Below are positions 51,870 to 62,473 of a stretch of 64,000 nucleotides of DNA, one piece after another. Position 1 is the stretch's first letter. The number at the start of each line of letters is the position of its first letter. The notes beneath the pieces are model-generated. The model saw only the letters and a program-made list of their open reading frames with translations. It was not told the DNA's origin and did not search any database. The stretch comes from Bacterioplanes sp. Lineage in GTDB: Bacteria > Pseudomonadota > Gammaproteobacteria > Pseudomonadales > Oceanobacteraceae. Position numbers and translations under genes: made by a program. The DNA lies in contig JACUUC010000014.1 of assembly GCA_014859445.1 (NCBI GenBank), forward strand, positions 1 to 64,000, given 5' to 3'.

Positions 51870-53660
51870 ATGAACAAATTAACTTTAACCTCTATATCTT
51901 TATTATCAATTCATTCGTCGATAGTCTCAGCCGAACCACAAGAGCTGTCTCGACAGGTAGTTGTCGCTGATCGCGTAGCAGGCTCAATAACTCACTCTGC
52001 TCAAGTTATGATTATTGAGAGAGAAGAAATTGAGCGCTCTGGTGCGCAATCAATTGTCGACCTTTTAAAGCATAAAGAAGGCATCCAATTCTCATCAAAT
52101 GGTGGAATAGCCAGCACAACCAATTTGTATATCAATGGATTGGACAGTAAGCAAATTGTTTTTCTAATTAACGGCATTCGTACTGGCTCTGCGACAACAG
52201 GCGGCTCACCATTCCAACTGATACCCGTTGATCAAATTGAGCGAATTGAAATTTTCAAAGGATCGCGAGCAACTATTTATGGTGCCAATGCACAAGGCGG
52301 GGTTATTAATATCATCACTCGTCACTCAGGCCAATCAAATAGTGTCAGCGCCAGCATTAGCTCACAATCAACTCGCGAAGTTTCACTAAGAGTCGGTCAA
52401 CATAGAGACAACTGGAGTAGTTATCTAAATCTTACTCATAACGAATCGGATGGATATAATATTCGCACCGAAGGAGATGATGATAAAGATGGTTTTCGAC
52501 GCAATGGAATCAGCTCAGGAGCAAGCCTCCAAATATCTCCCGAACATCGGGCAGGCTTTGATCTACAAGCAAACATCGGTTTCAATGAATATGACAACAC
52601 TTTTGGCCTTGATGACCGCCAAGATACAGACAATAGAACTTACACTGCGTGGTATGAATTCGTCAGCGAGCGTTTAAATATTAACCTACAAACAGGCAGT
52701 GCATGGGATAGAAGTTGGAACTTTGAAGATGGTCAACCGCGTAGAACAGGATCGCATTTCGCGACTAAACAGCAGAATACCTTGATTAACTCGGCCTTCC
52801 ATTACAATTTTTCCCATACCGTTCTATTCGGTTTAGATCATAAAAAGTTGGATGTATCTAGTAGCAGTGCCAAATACGATGAAACTGACATTAGTAATCA
52901 GGGAGCATATATCGGTTACCGATTCACTAATGAATATGCCATTCTTGAAGCCAGTTCACGCTATGATAACAACGAGCAATTTGGTGATTTTTGGTCTTTC
53001 GACCTAAGCGCAATACTCACCTTTAATAATGGCGATTCTATGGGTTTTGGGCATTCCACAGGCTTCAGAGCACCAACGTTTAATGAGTTATACTTTCCTA
53101 ATTTTGGGAATGAAGATCTGAAAGTTGAACAGTCTAAAATCTGGAGCGCACATTACACAGCGCCTTGGGCCACCGGATTATTCCGAGTAAATGGCCAAAG
53201 AGCGATTATTGACAACCAAATTGTTTCCAATCCTAATAATTCTTGGAAACCAGATAACATTAGTGAGAGTGCCATAAAGTCCATATCGGCAAGCATTGAG
53301 CAAAACATTACTAACGAGTTATCCATCCGATTAGTACAAGATTGGTTAAATGCTAAAGACTTAACTACTGGTCAACAATTACTTCGTCGCTCACCTCGCT
53401 CCAGTAAAGGTGTACTTAGTTGGACGAATGCATCATGGTATGCAGAGGTCGATGCGTTATATCGTTCAGAAAGCAAAGACGTTAATAATTCCACAAATCC
53501 TAGCTATGTAGTTTTTAGTACCATCATTCGATACCAACTAAATCCGAAAGGGTCTATTGGTCTTCGTATTGATAATGTTGGAGATCGTGATTATGAAACA
53601 ATTGCGGGATATCCTGAGCAAGGTCGTCTTGTTCAACTGTCTGGTCGCTATCATTTCTAA
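51870..53660 (+). CDS. btuB: BtuB, TonB-dependent cobalamin receptor
   Basis: 596 residues. Signal peptide (MNKLTLTSISLLSIHSSIVSA), a TonB-box-like QVVVADR, the plug domain (about 40-150, LYINGLDSKQIVFLINGIR and RIEIFKGSRATIYGANAQGGVINI), and the 22-strand barrel ending in GRYHF with a C-terminal Phe. Similar in length to E. coli BtuB (about 590-615). Controlled by the riboswitch. Its codon use is clearly more AT-rich than that of its neighbours. Confidence 0.93.
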   Translation: MNKLTLTSISLLSIHSSIVSAEPQELSRQVVVADRVAGSITHSAQVMIIEREEIERSGAQSIVDLLKHKEGIQFSSNGGIASTTNLYINGLDSKQIVFLINGIRTGSATTGGSPFQLIPVDQIERIEIFKGSRATIYGANAQGGVINIITRHSGQSNSVSASISSQSTREVSLRVGQHRDNWSSYLNLTHNESDGYNIRTEGDDDKDGFRRNGISSGASLQISPEHRAGFDLQANIGFNEYDNTFGLDDRQDTDNRTYTAWYEFVSERLNINLQTGSAWDRSWNFEDGQPRRTGSHFATKQQNTLINSAFHYNFSHTVLFGLDHKKLDVSSSSAKYDETDISNQGAYIGYRFTNEYAILEASSRYDNNEQFGDFWSFDLSAILTFNNGDSMGFGHSTGFRAPTFNELYFPNFGNEDLKVEQSKIWSAHYTAPWATGLFRVNGQRAIIDNQIVSNPNNSWKPDNISESAIKSISASIEQNITNELSIRLVQDWLNAKDLTTGQQLLRRSPRSSKGVLSWTNASWYAEVDALYRSESKDVNNSTNPSYVVFSTIIRYQLNPKGSIGLRIDNVGDRDYETIAGYPEQGRLVQLSGRYHF

Positions 53661-53671
53661 AGGTACTATTC

Positions 53672-54232
53672 ATGGGTAACCGCTTATCAAAAATTTCGAC
53701 CAAAACCGGTGACGGTGGCGAAACAGGGCTGGGCGACGGCTCCCGTGTCAGTAAGCACAGTCTGCGTGTGCAAGCACTGGGCGATGTGGATGAGCTGAAT
53801 TCATGGATAGGATTATTACGCGCCGAATTATCGAGCCGTGACGAGCTGCAACCGCTTCTCAGTCAAGTGCAACACGACTTGTTCGATTTGGGTGGTGAGT
53901 TAGCCATACCCGGCTATCAATTACTGAATGAACAACTCTTGCTGGACATTGAGTACGCACTGGTTGAGCAAAATGAAGCACTACCGCCGTTAAAAGATTT
54001 CATTTTACCCGGCGGTAACCGAGCAGCGGCGCACTGTCACATGGCACGTGCCGTCGCGCGACGCAGCGAACGTACCATGGTGGCGTTGATGCAAGAGGAA
54101 ACACTGACCGATCTAGGGCTGCGTTATCTGAATCGTTTATCGGATTTGTTGTTCGTACTCGCGCGTGTGTTGGCGCGACGCCATGATGGCCAAGAAGTGC
54201 TGTGGCAAAGCCGACATCAGCGCTCTGAATGA
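53672..54232 (+). CDS. PduO-type cob(I)alamin adenosyltransferase
   Basis: 186 residues. The ATP-binding KTGDGGETGLGDGSRVSK and VDELNSWIGLLRAEL at the N-terminus and GGNRAAAHCHMARAVARRSER at the C-terminus are the PduO family signatures. Makes adenosylcobalamin from cobalamin imported by BtuB. Starts 11 bases after btuB. A long perfect hairpin (54215-54241) covers its stop codon. Confidence 0.92.
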   Translation: MGNRLSKISTKTGDGGETGLGDGSRVSKHSLRVQALGDVDELNSWIGLLRAELSSRDELQPLLSQVQHDLFDLGGELAIPGYQLLNEQLLLDIEYALVEQNEALPPLKDFILPGGNRAAAHCHMARAVARRSERTMVALMQEETLTDLGLRYLNRLSDLLFVLARVLARRHDGQEVLWQSRHQRSE

Positions 54233-54241
54233 GCGCTGATG
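54215..54241. terminator. Hairpin over the end of the pduO-type gene
   Basis: CATCAGCGCTC and GAGCGCTGATG with a 5-base loop. No T-run on either side. It lies between two convergent genes and may act in both directions or protect the mRNA ends. Confidence 0.5.
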
Positions 54242-54250
54242 AAACGATGA

Positions 54251-56269
54251 TTACACCTTAAATTGATCCACTCGTTGCGCCAACGCATCCGTAATGGCTT
54301 GTGTTTGGCGCACGGCTTCCACCGTGCCCTCGGCATTGGTGGAGGTCTCCTCTCCATTATGACGAATGGATTGTAAGTTATTTTCTAAATCGTGAGCCGT
54401 TTGTTGCTGTTCGTTAGCGGATGCCACGATGTCATTGGTTTTGGCTTGAATATCACCCATGCTGGTTTGAATCTCAGCTAGCGTCACACCCACCTGTTCC
54501 GACTTCGACACCGTGGTGTCAACCATCTCGCGATTGGCTTTCATGGTATCCACCGCACTGAGGATGTTTTTCTGTACATCACTGATCAAGCCTTCGATTT
54601 CTTGAGCCGAGCCTTGGGTACGACTCGCCAGCGTCCGTACTTCATCCGCTACCACGGCAAAACCACGACCTTGCTCTCCGGCACGCGCCGCTTCGATTGC
54701 CGCGTTCAATGCCAGCAAGTTGGTTTGTTCAGCAATGCCTTTGATGGTGGCCAATATGGTAGAAATACTGGTTGAGTTTTCAGCCAAACGATTCACAGCA
54801 GTCATCGAGTGCGCCATTTCATCGGACAAACGACGAACTTCATCCATCACATTGGTAACGACCTTGCCCGCTTCGTCGGATTTGTGTTGCCCAGAATGCG
54901 CTGCTTTTTGCGCTTCTTCAGCCAGAACCACCACATCCCCCGCACGCTCAGCCATGTGACTTAAAATACTAGAGACTTCGTTGGTTTGTTGTAACTGATG
55001 TTGAACCGCCGCTCGACTGCGATTGGCAATACCTTCGACCTCATTCACATTTCGACTGACCGATTGAGCCGAGTCTTTTACCGCCGTCAAGGTGGCGCGA
55101 ATATTGGTGACCATGTCATTAAAAGCATCACGCAATTGCCCCATTTCGTCACGACCATCAAAATGAATCGTATGGGTTAAATCACCATTCGCGATGTTTT
55201 TTGCGGTCGAAGAAAATCGCTTAATGGTGTAACGGATGGACATAAAGAAGGCTAAATACAAATACACAATGATGGTTAAAGCGGACACTAAGACAATGGC
55301 CAGTACCGTAATGCGTTTTTGTTGGCCATCGAGACGTTGTTGCAAACTGGCTTTGATCATCGGAAAAACGAGTTGCTCAACGTCCGTAATTGCTTGTAAT
55401 TGCTTGTTGTAAAATGCATCGAATTCTTGCCAAGTCATCTCCACACTGGAGGCGACAATGATGTCTTCATCAATTTTGAAACGAACATTTTCGATCGCTT
55501 GTTTGGCTAACTTTGCTGTTTCAGTGAGTACGGCATCGTCCAATGCGGTACCAGCATTGATGACCAATTGCATACTGGGTTCCGCTTGCAACAGCTGGTC
55601 ATAAACGGTGTTCATGGCATCGTAGGTGGCCGATTGCAAAATTTGCTCGATAAAGGCATAAGTTGCCGACGCTTGCGCAAAGCCCATCGCTGGCGACACA
55701 TTGGGCAAGTCCGCCAAGACAACACCCACCAAGCGCTGGATTTTCATATCAGAATCGAGTGATAAACCGCTACTTTGTGCATAAGCACGCGTCAGCATGT
55801 AAAACTCGTCAATGGATATTTGAAAGTATAAAAACTGGTCACGATAGGTTGGCTGACGATGTTGACCTTCCATACTTAAACGCACGGCATCTTGTGCGCG
55901 CCATTTATCCAAACTGGTTTTTAAAGCCTCGTCATCAACCGCACTCATTAACGATGACAGCATAGAAGGGATATCACTCAACAAGCGTTCAGACTCACGA
56001 CGCAGTCCTTCATTGCTCTGAAATGGCTCAACAGAGGCCAAGTTACGAAAACGCTCGAGATGATGAATGAATTCAAGCAACTGTTGGGTCGTATCCACGG
56101 ATTGCAGTTCGGTTTCCGTTTTACGTAACGATTCAAAAGCCGCCAAGAAGACTTGGCCACTCAATACCATCAGCGGTACCATAAACAAAAAGCTGATCAA
56201 CCCGAACTTGGCGGCATAGTTCAACCGCCCCATAAATTTAATCGCCGGCCACATCAGTGATTTCAGCAT
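54251..56269 (-). CDS. Methyl-accepting chemotaxis protein
   Basis: 672 residues. First membrane helix at about 22-45 ([17 protein letters not shown]), a large helical periplasmic region (about 50-320, possibly NIT-like: [20 protein letters not shown]), a second helix (about 325-345), HAMP, then the signalling tip [35 protein letters not shown]. It probably works with CheR and CheV in the window. No ligand can be named. Confidence 0.92.
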   Translation of the reverse strand: MLKSLMWPAIKFMGRLNYAAKFGLISFLFMVPLMVLSGQVFLAAFESLRKTETELQSVDTTQQLLEFIHHLERFRNLASVEPFQSNEGLRRESERLLSDIPSMLSSLMSAVDDEALKTSLDKWRAQDAVRLSMEGQHRQPTYRDQFLYFQISIDEFYMLTRAYAQSSGLSLDSDMKIQRLVGVVLADLPNVSPAMGFAQASATYAFIEQILQSATYDAMNTVYDQLLQAEPSMQLVINAGTALDDAVLTETAKLAKQAIENVRFKIDEDIIVASSVEMTWQEFDAFYNKQLQAITDVEQLVFPMIKASLQQRLDGQQKRITVLAIVLVSALTIIVYLYLAFFMSIRYTIKRFSSTAKNIANGDLTHTIHFDGRDEMGQLRDAFNDMVTNIRATLTAVKDSAQSVSRNVNEVEGIANRSRAAVQHQLQQTNEVSSILSHMAERAGDVVVLAEEAQKAAHSGQHKSDEAGKVVTNVMDEVRRLSDEMAHSMTAVNRLAENSTSISTILATIKGIAEQTNLLALNAAIEAARAGEQGRGFAVVADEVRTLASRTQGSAQEIEGLISDVQKNILSAVDTMKANREMVDTTVSKSEQVGVTLAEIQTSMGDIQAKTNDIVASANEQQQTAHDLENNLQSIRHNGEETSTNAEGTVEAVRQTQAITDALAQRVDQFKV

Positions 56270-56332
56270 AAACTCCTCGCTTCTTATTGTACTTGTGCGC
56301 GATGCCGTTACTGCATTGTTGTACTTTAGTGC

Positions 56333-57673
56333 TTACATCAACACATCGCGTAAATCTTGCAAATAGGCCACCAAGCGCTGACTGAATCTTGCTGCTTCTG
56401 CCCCATCCACCACACGGTGGTCGTACGACAGCGACAACGGCAGCATCAACCTTGGTTCAAAGCTACTACCATTCCATATCGGCTGCATTTCTGCTTTCGA
56501 TAGGCCTAATATACCAACTTCGGGAGGATTAACGATGGGCGTAAAGGCAGTACCACCGATTCCACCCAAACTGGATAGACTAAAGCTGCCACCCTGCATC
56601 TCTGCTAATGATAGCTTACCTGCGCGCGCGCGTTCGGCTTTTAGCATCAACTCTTGTGTAATTTCTGTTACCGTTTTTTCATTAACATCGTTAATGATTG
56701 GCACAAGTAATCCTTTCGGCGTATCCACCGCGACGCCGATATGGATGTAGTCTTTCAAAATGAGTGACTGTCCATCGGCACTTAAGGAGGCGTTGAAACT
56801 CGGAAATTCTTGCAAACACTTGGCAAGTGCTTTTAACACAAACGGTACGATTGAGAATTTCAGATCGTGTTTTGCATAACGTGCGTTTTGTTTTTGCCGG
56901 TAAGCTTCTAAGTCGGTGATGTCAGCACGATCAAACTGCGTGACTTGCGGCACATTCAACCAAGCCGTGCGCATGGCCTTGGCGGTTGCCCGTTTAACCG
57001 CATTTAACGGTTGTTCACGAATCGGACCGAACTGACTGAAGTCGATGTCGGGCACACTGGGTAATCCCCCTTGCTGCCCGCCCAACGGCGCTTGTAAGCG
57101 TTCTTTTACATATCGTTGTATGTCTTCTTTACTAATGCGTCCTTTAACGCCTGTACCCGACACATGCTGTAAACCCACACCCAGTTCACGCGCCAACTTA
57201 CGTACTACGGGCCCAGCATGTACTTGTTGCTGCTGGGCTGATTCTTCATTCGTTACGGCGGCCACTAATGGCGTTCGGGCAGAGATCAACGGCTCTGGTG
57301 TCGATGGCTGAGCAGTCGAATCGTCCTCAATAGCATCCGCTTGCCGCTCATGGTTGTCGGCTGCCGAGTCGGCCACTACGGTGTTTTCGACCGTATTGCC
57401 CTTGTCTTCACTCTCTGCAGCCGCCTCACTGGGCTGACTTTCTTCAATAGTTAAAAATGCATCGCCTTCTTTAATTTTTTGTCCAACATCGACCAAACAC
57501 GCAAGCACTTTGCCATTGTGCTCCGCGTTGATTTCCATACTGGCCTTGTCGGTTTCTAACACCAATACCGGCTGGTCAGCCGTCACAACATCGCCAACCT
57601 GCACCAGCCATTCCACCACATCAACCGAATTGGCACCGCCCAAATCGGGGACTTTGCACGTCACATGACTCAT
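56333..57673 (-). CDS. aceF: Dihydrolipoamide acetyltransferase, pyruvate dehydrogenase E2
   Basis: 446 residues with a single lipoyl domain (Lys43 in ETDKASMEI), an acidic/Ala linker, a peripheral-subunit binding domain (about 150-195, VRKLARELGVGLQHVSGTG) and the catalytic domain with SYDHRVVDGAEAARF at the end. The single lipoyl domain is fewer than the two or three in enteric AceF. Follows aceE by 12 bases. Confidence 0.93.
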   Translation of the reverse strand: MSHVTCKVPDLGGANSVDVVEWLVQVGDVVTADQPVLVLETDKASMEINAEHNGKVLACLVDVGQKIKEGDAFLTIEESQPSEAAAESEDKGNTVENTVVADSAADNHERQADAIEDDSTAQPSTPEPLISARTPLVAAVTNEESAQQQQVHAGPVVRKLARELGVGLQHVSGTGVKGRISKEDIQRYVKERLQAPLGGQQGGLPSVPDIDFSQFGPIREQPLNAVKRATAKAMRTAWLNVPQVTQFDRADITDLEAYRQKQNARYAKHDLKFSIVPFVLKALAKCLQEFPSFNASLSADGQSLILKDYIHIGVAVDTPKGLLVPIINDVNEKTVTEITQELMLKAERARAGKLSLAEMQGGSFSLSSLGGIGGTAFTPIVNPPEVGILGLSKAEMQPIWNGSSFEPRLMLPLSLSYDHRVVDGAEAARFSQRLVAYLQDLRDVLM

Positions 57674-57685
57674 ATTACTGCCTCC

Positions 57686-60385
57686 TTATGCCAATACCGG
57701 ATCCGGTTTGCCTGCATCAATACCCAGTGCCTGTTGCCAAGCCGTCATATCGTCTTGCGATACTTGGTCTATTTGACGTAGCTCATAAATCGCGGCCCAA
57801 GCGATGTGTTGCCAATCAACCTCAAAGAATCGACGTAAGTTCTCACGCGTATCACTGCGTCCAAAACCATCCGTACCCAGTGTTTTGTAGCGACGATTGT
57901 CGGGAATAAAAGGGCGAATTTGTTCGGCAAACGCTTTCATGTAGTCGGTAGCAGCAATGATCGGCCCTTCACTGCTCTGTAATTGCTGGGTAACAAAGGG
58001 GATAAGTATGTGCTCACCGCCACTCAAAAACGCTGTGCGCTCACACGCCAACCCGTCTCGACGCAATTCATTAAACGATGTCACACTCCACACATCGGCT
58101 GCGATCTTGTGCTGCGCCAGCCAATCCGCCGCCAACTCAACTTGACGTAAAATAGAGCCACAACCCAGCAATTGGATGCGTGGCGCCTTTTCCGTGTTGT
58201 TGGCTGCTCGTAAACGATACATGCCACGTCGAATGCCTTCTTCCACGCCATCGGGCATGGCCGGTTGCGGGTAGTTTTCGTTCAGGCTGGTAATGTAATA
58301 AAACACCTTCTCTTTATTTTCGTACATACGCCGTAAACCGTCTTGTACGATCACGGCCATTTCGTACGCGTAAGTCGGGTCATAACTCACGCAATTCGGA
58401 ATGGTGGAGGCCAGAATATGACTGTGACCATCTTGGTGTTGTAAACCCTCACCATTTAACGTGGTACGGCCAGAAGTCGCACCAATTAAAAAGCCTTGGC
58501 ATTGCATGTCACCGGCCGCCCACGCCAAATCACCGATGCGTTGAAACCCAAACATGGAGTAATAAATATAAAAAGGAATCATGGCCAAGCCATTCGTGCT
58601 GTACGAACTGCCCGCTGCCATCCAAGCAGCAAATGCGCCTGCTTCATTAATTCCTTCTTCTAAAATGCGTCCTTTTTTATCTTCCCGATACACCATGAGC
58701 TGGCCGTGATCGACCGGTTCATAGAGCTGACCTTCGGAAGAGTAAATCCCGATTTGCTTGAACAAGCCTTCCATACCAAAGGTACGCGCTTCGTCAGGCA
58801 CAATAGGCACAATCCGATCACCCATGGACTTGTCTTTTAACAACTGCGACATGATGCGCACAAACGCCATCGTCGTCGAAATTTCTCGCTCGCCAGTGCC
58901 ATCCAACTGCGTTTTGAAGAAACTTAAATCCGGTGTTTTCAGCGCCGTCCATTGCTCATTACGCTGTGGTAAATACCCACCCAGTTTTTCTCGACGCTGA
59001 CGTAAGTACTGCATTTCTGGGCTGTCAACAGGTGGTCGATAGAAGGGTAAATGTTCTAAATCCTCATCCCTGACCGGAATATCAAAACGATCACGGAAGC
59101 CACGCAAACTGTCGATATCCAGTTTTTTAACTTGGTGAGCTTGGTTCTGCCCTTCCGTATCCGCTCCCATACCATAGCCTTTTACGGTGTGGGCTAGAAT
59201 GACCGTTGGCTGCCCCTTATGGTTCACTGCCGAATGATAAGCCGCGTAGACTTTATAGGGATCATGACCACCACGATTGAGCCGAAAAATATCGTCATCA
59301 CTCATACCCTTTACCATGTCCGCCAATTCTGGCTCGACATTGAAAAAGTGCTCACGTGTGTATTTACCGCCCTTGGCTTTGTAATTTTGGTACTCGCCAT
59401 CGACGGTTTCATCCATGCGCTTTTGCAGTAAACCATTGCGATCTTGAGCCAGTAGTGGATCCCAGTGTCGTCCCCACACCACCTTAATGACATTCCAGCC
59501 CGCACCACGAAATTGTGCTTCTAGCTCTTGAATGATTTTACCGTTACCACGCACCGGACCATCCAAGCGCTGCAAGTTGCAGTTGACGACAAAAATAAGA
59601 TTTTCTAGCTTTTCGCGCCCTGCTAAACCAATAGCACCGAGTGTTTCTGGCTCATCACATTCGCCATCACCTAAAAATGCCCAGACTTTACGACCTTTAC
59701 GTGGCACCAAACCCCGTGCCGACATATAACGCATAAAATGCGCTTGGTAAATCGCTTGCAGCGGCCCTAATCCCATCGATACCGTTGGAAACTGCCAGTA
59801 ATCCGGCATCAATTTGGGGTGCGGATACGATGACAGCCCCGGTGCTAATGCTTCACGACGAAAACGCTCTAAATCGGCTTCTTGTAACCGGCCTTCGAGA
59901 TAAGAACGCGCATAAATACCAGGAGCAACGTGTCCTTGGTAATAGATCAAATCACCCAAGGGAGAGGTGTCACTGGTGGGATTGGGTGCGCGGAAAAAAT
60001 AATTAAACCCCACATCATACAAGGTCGCACTCGATGAAAAGCTAGAGATATGACCACCTAAATCCCCCTCACCCGCCTTATTGGCTCGCAAGACCATCGC
60101 CAATGCATTCCACCGAATTAGCGAGCGGATGCGACGCTCCATAAACAAATCGCCGGGCATCGGTGCTTCGTTCTCAGGGGAAATGGTATTGCGATACGGC
60201 GTATTCAACGCGTAGGGCAACGGAAGTCCATCGCGGGTCGCACGCTCAGCAATACGCTCAATTAAATAATGCGCGCGTTCAATGCCTTCGGCGCGGATAA
60301 CAGAATGAATGGCATCAAGCCATTCCTTGGTTTCCTCTGGGTCGATGTCGGTCATGGCATCCTGCGTTTTGATGCGTTCATTCAT
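57686..60385 (-). CDS. aceE: Pyruvate dehydrogenase E1, homodimeric type
   Basis: 899 residues. The ThDP-binding GDGECDEPETLGAIGLAG motif (about 237) and ending NCNLQ, with the typical start (DPEETKEWLDAIHSVI). GAGGAG eight bases before the ATG at 60385. Decarboxylates pyruvate and passes acetyl groups to AceF. No lpd gene follows in the window. Confidence 0.96.
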   Translation of the reverse strand: MNERIKTQDAMTDIDPEETKEWLDAIHSVIRAEGIERAHYLIERIAERATRDGLPLPYALNTPYRNTISPENEAPMPGDLFMERRIRSLIRWNALAMVLRANKAGEGDLGGHISSFSSSATLYDVGFNYFFRAPNPTSDTSPLGDLIYYQGHVAPGIYARSYLEGRLQEADLERFRREALAPGLSSYPHPKLMPDYWQFPTVSMGLGPLQAIYQAHFMRYMSARGLVPRKGRKVWAFLGDGECDEPETLGAIGLAGREKLENLIFVVNCNLQRLDGPVRGNGKIIQELEAQFRGAGWNVIKVVWGRHWDPLLAQDRNGLLQKRMDETVDGEYQNYKAKGGKYTREHFFNVEPELADMVKGMSDDDIFRLNRGGHDPYKVYAAYHSAVNHKGQPTVILAHTVKGYGMGADTEGQNQAHQVKKLDIDSLRGFRDRFDIPVRDEDLEHLPFYRPPVDSPEMQYLRQRREKLGGYLPQRNEQWTALKTPDLSFFKTQLDGTGEREISTTMAFVRIMSQLLKDKSMGDRIVPIVPDEARTFGMEGLFKQIGIYSSEGQLYEPVDHGQLMVYREDKKGRILEEGINEAGAFAAWMAAGSSYSTNGLAMIPFYIYYSMFGFQRIGDLAWAAGDMQCQGFLIGATSGRTTLNGEGLQHQDGHSHILASTIPNCVSYDPTYAYEMAVIVQDGLRRMYENKEKVFYYITSLNENYPQPAMPDGVEEGIRRGMYRLRAANNTEKAPRIQLLGCGSILRQVELAADWLAQHKIAADVWSVTSFNELRRDGLACERTAFLSGGEHILIPFVTQQLQSSEGPIIAATDYMKAFAEQIRPFIPDNRRYKTLGTDGFGRSDTRENLRRFFEVDWQHIAWAAIYELRQIDQVSQDDMTAWQQALGIDAGKPDPVLA

Positions 60386-60471
60386 TGTTGCAACTCCTCG
60401 ATTCGGGCATGATCCTCAATTCAGTATAGTAAAGGGTTATATAAATACCCGTTTTAGTTAGGAATGAGTCC

Positions 60472-61077
60472 ATGAACGAGCAAGCAACAGCCGATAAGCA
60501 CCAACGCAAAATGCAAAAACACAAAGAAAAAGTCGATGCCACCATTGCACGAGCGCAAGAAGAGCGCGGTGTGATCATTGTGTTAACCGGTAATGGCAAG
60601 GGCAAAAGCAGTTCGGGTTTTGGCACTCTGATTCGCACCTTAGGACATGGCCATGAAGCAGGCTTAGTGCAGTTCATTAAGGGTACCTGGGAATGCGGCG
60701 AAGCGAAGATTCTGGCGACGCTACCTGGGCTCACTCACGAAGTCATGGGGTCAGGTTTTACCTGGGAAACACAAGACAAGGAGCAAGATCAACGCGCCTT
60801 CGATCAGGTTTGGCCAAAAGCAAAGGCCATGCTCAGTAACCCCAAGATGCGCACGGTCATGCTCGACGAAATTACCTACATGCTGGCCTATGACTTACTG
60901 GACATGGCCGAGTTAGTAGCCGCATTACGCGCGCGTCCACTTGAGCAAAATGTCATTTTAACAGGCCGTGGCGCCCCCACTACCTTGCGTGAACTCGCCG
61001 ACACTGTCACTGACATGAAAATGGAAAAACACGCATTTAAAGCTGGGGTTAAGGCACAAGCGGGGATTGAGTGGTAA
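60472..61077 (+). CDS. btuR: CobO/BtuR-type corrinoid adenosyltransferase
   Basis: 201 residues, P-loop at 39-46 (TGNGKGKSSS) with the family motif GLVQFIKGTWECGE and VMLDEITYML. It is unrelated in sequence to the PduO-type enzyme at 53672. Divergent from aceE with an 86-base gap; AGGA precedes the ATG. Confidence 0.93.
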   Translation: MNEQATADKHQRKMQKHKEKVDATIARAQEERGVIIVLTGNGKGKSSSGFGTLIRTLGHGHEAGLVQFIKGTWECGEAKILATLPGLTHEVMGSGFTWETQDKEQDQRAFDQVWPKAKAMLSNPKMRTVMLDEITYMLAYDLLDMAELVAALRARPLEQNVILTGRGAPTTLRELADTVTDMKMEKHAFKAGVKAQAGIEW

Positions 61078-61085
61078 CCCATTAT

Positions 61086-61112
61086 AAAAAAAGCGCCTCA
61101 CTTAGAGGCGCT
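61086..61112 (-). terminator. Terminator after oadB, works in both directions
   Basis: AGCGCCTC, loop ACTTA, GAGGCGCT, with seven T on the minus-strand side and CTTT on the plus-strand side. It lies between convergent btuR and oadB, about 37 bases past the oadB stop. Confidence 0.92.
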
Positions 61113-61148
61113 CTTTCAACAGGCTAGAACTTGAGCCAAACGTTCATA

Positions 61149-62462
61149 TTACGCGAAGAAGCTCAACATCACACCGGCCGCGATGGCAGAACCAATCACA
61201 CCGGCAACGTTTGGACCCATTGCATGCATTAACAAGAAGTTTTGGCCATTGGCCTCTAAACCTACCTTGTTAGAAACACGCGCAGCCATAGGAACAGCGG
61301 ATACACCTGCAGAACCAATCAACGGATTGATCGGATCTTTGCTGACTGCGTTCATGAGCTTCGCCATCAACACACCCGCAGCCGTGCCCATGCAGAATGC
61401 AATCAAACCCAAAATAATAATACTGAGCGTATTAAAGTTCAGGAATTGATCGGCGCTCATTTGGTAGCCAACACTCAATCCTAAGAAAATCGTCACAATG
61501 TTGATCAATGCATTTTGAGCGGTATCGCTCAAACGCTCAACCACACCCGACTCTTTCATTAAGTTACCAAAACAGAACATACCCAACAGCGGTGCCGCTG
61601 AAGGCAACAACAAAGCAACCAAAATCAATAAGCTGATCGGGAAGATGATCTTCTCGGCTTTGCTGACGGTACGCAGCTGTGTCATTTGAATGGCACGTTC
61701 TTTTTTGCTGGTCAGTGCCTTCATAATGGGCGGCTGAATTAATGGCACCAAAGCCATGTACGAATACGCAGCCACCGCAATGGCACCCAGCAATTCAGGC
61801 GCTAATTTGGAGGCAATAAAGATTGACGTAGGGCCGTCAGCACCACCGATAATCCCGATCGCTGCCGCTTGTTGAACCGTGAAGTCCATCAACCCTAAAT
61901 CACTGAAGAACACCGCACCAAACAAGGTACCAAAAATACCGAATTGGGCCGCTGCGCCAAGCAGAAGCGTTTTGGGGTTCGCCAATAACGGACCAAAATC
62001 CGTCATCGCACCCACACCCAAAAAGATCAACAACGGGGCAATACCACTGGCAATGGTCACTTTATAAAAGGTATAAAGCATACCATTGTCATAGCCTGCC
62101 AATTTGCCAAGTTGAGTCGCTTGCGCCACAGTGGCGTTATCCGCTTCGTGCAAAGCGACCAATAAGGCCTGTTTGGTTGCTGCAAACGTTTCTTGTGCTT
62201 CAATGCCAAAAATTTGCACATACTGAGCAATAATACTGGCATCACCACCACGAATGGCGGCTTCGGCAATCGACCAACCCATACCGGCACCTGGAATATT
62301 TACCAGCAACGTACCCACCGCAATCGGCAGCAACAGTAAAGGTTCAAAGCCTTTTTTAATGGCTAAAAACATCAGTCCAAGGGCAACAACGATCATGGCA
62401 AATTGGCCAATTTCGAGTTGAACTAAACCGGTCGACAGCCATAAGTTCTCAAATGCGTTCAT
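61149..62462 (-). CDS. oadB: Sodium-pumping oxaloacetate decarboxylase, beta subunit
   Basis: 437 residues, many membrane helices. [37 protein letters not shown]-type glycine-rich segments and [23 protein letters not shown] (the conserved cation region) are present. Couples decarboxylation to sodium export across the inner membrane. 11 bases after oadA. Confidence 0.95.
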   Translation of the reverse strand: MNAFENLWLSTGLVQLEIGQFAMIVVALGLMFLAIKKGFEPLLLLPIAVGTLLVNIPGAGMGWSIAEAAIRGGDASIIAQYVQIFGIEAQETFAATKQALLVALHEADNATVAQATQLGKLAGYDNGMLYTFYKVTIASGIAPLLIFLGVGAMTDFGPLLANPKTLLLGAAAQFGIFGTLFGAVFFSDLGLMDFTVQQAAAIGIIGGADGPTSIFIASKLAPELLGAIAVAAYSYMALVPLIQPPIMKALTSKKERAIQMTQLRTVSKAEKIIFPISLLILVALLLPSAAPLLGMFCFGNLMKESGVVERLSDTAQNALINIVTIFLGLSVGYQMSADQFLNFNTLSIIILGLIAFCMGTAAGVLMAKLMNAVSKDPINPLIGSAGVSAVPMAARVSNKVGLEANGQNFLLMHAMGPNVAGVIGSAIAAGVMLSFFA

Positions 62463-62473
62463 AACAACACTCC

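Noticed and set aside
56290-56332. Sigma-28 promoter for the chemoreceptor gene
   Set aside because: A TAAAGTAC -35 is present, but the matching -10 (AACGGCAT) agrees at only three of eight positions.
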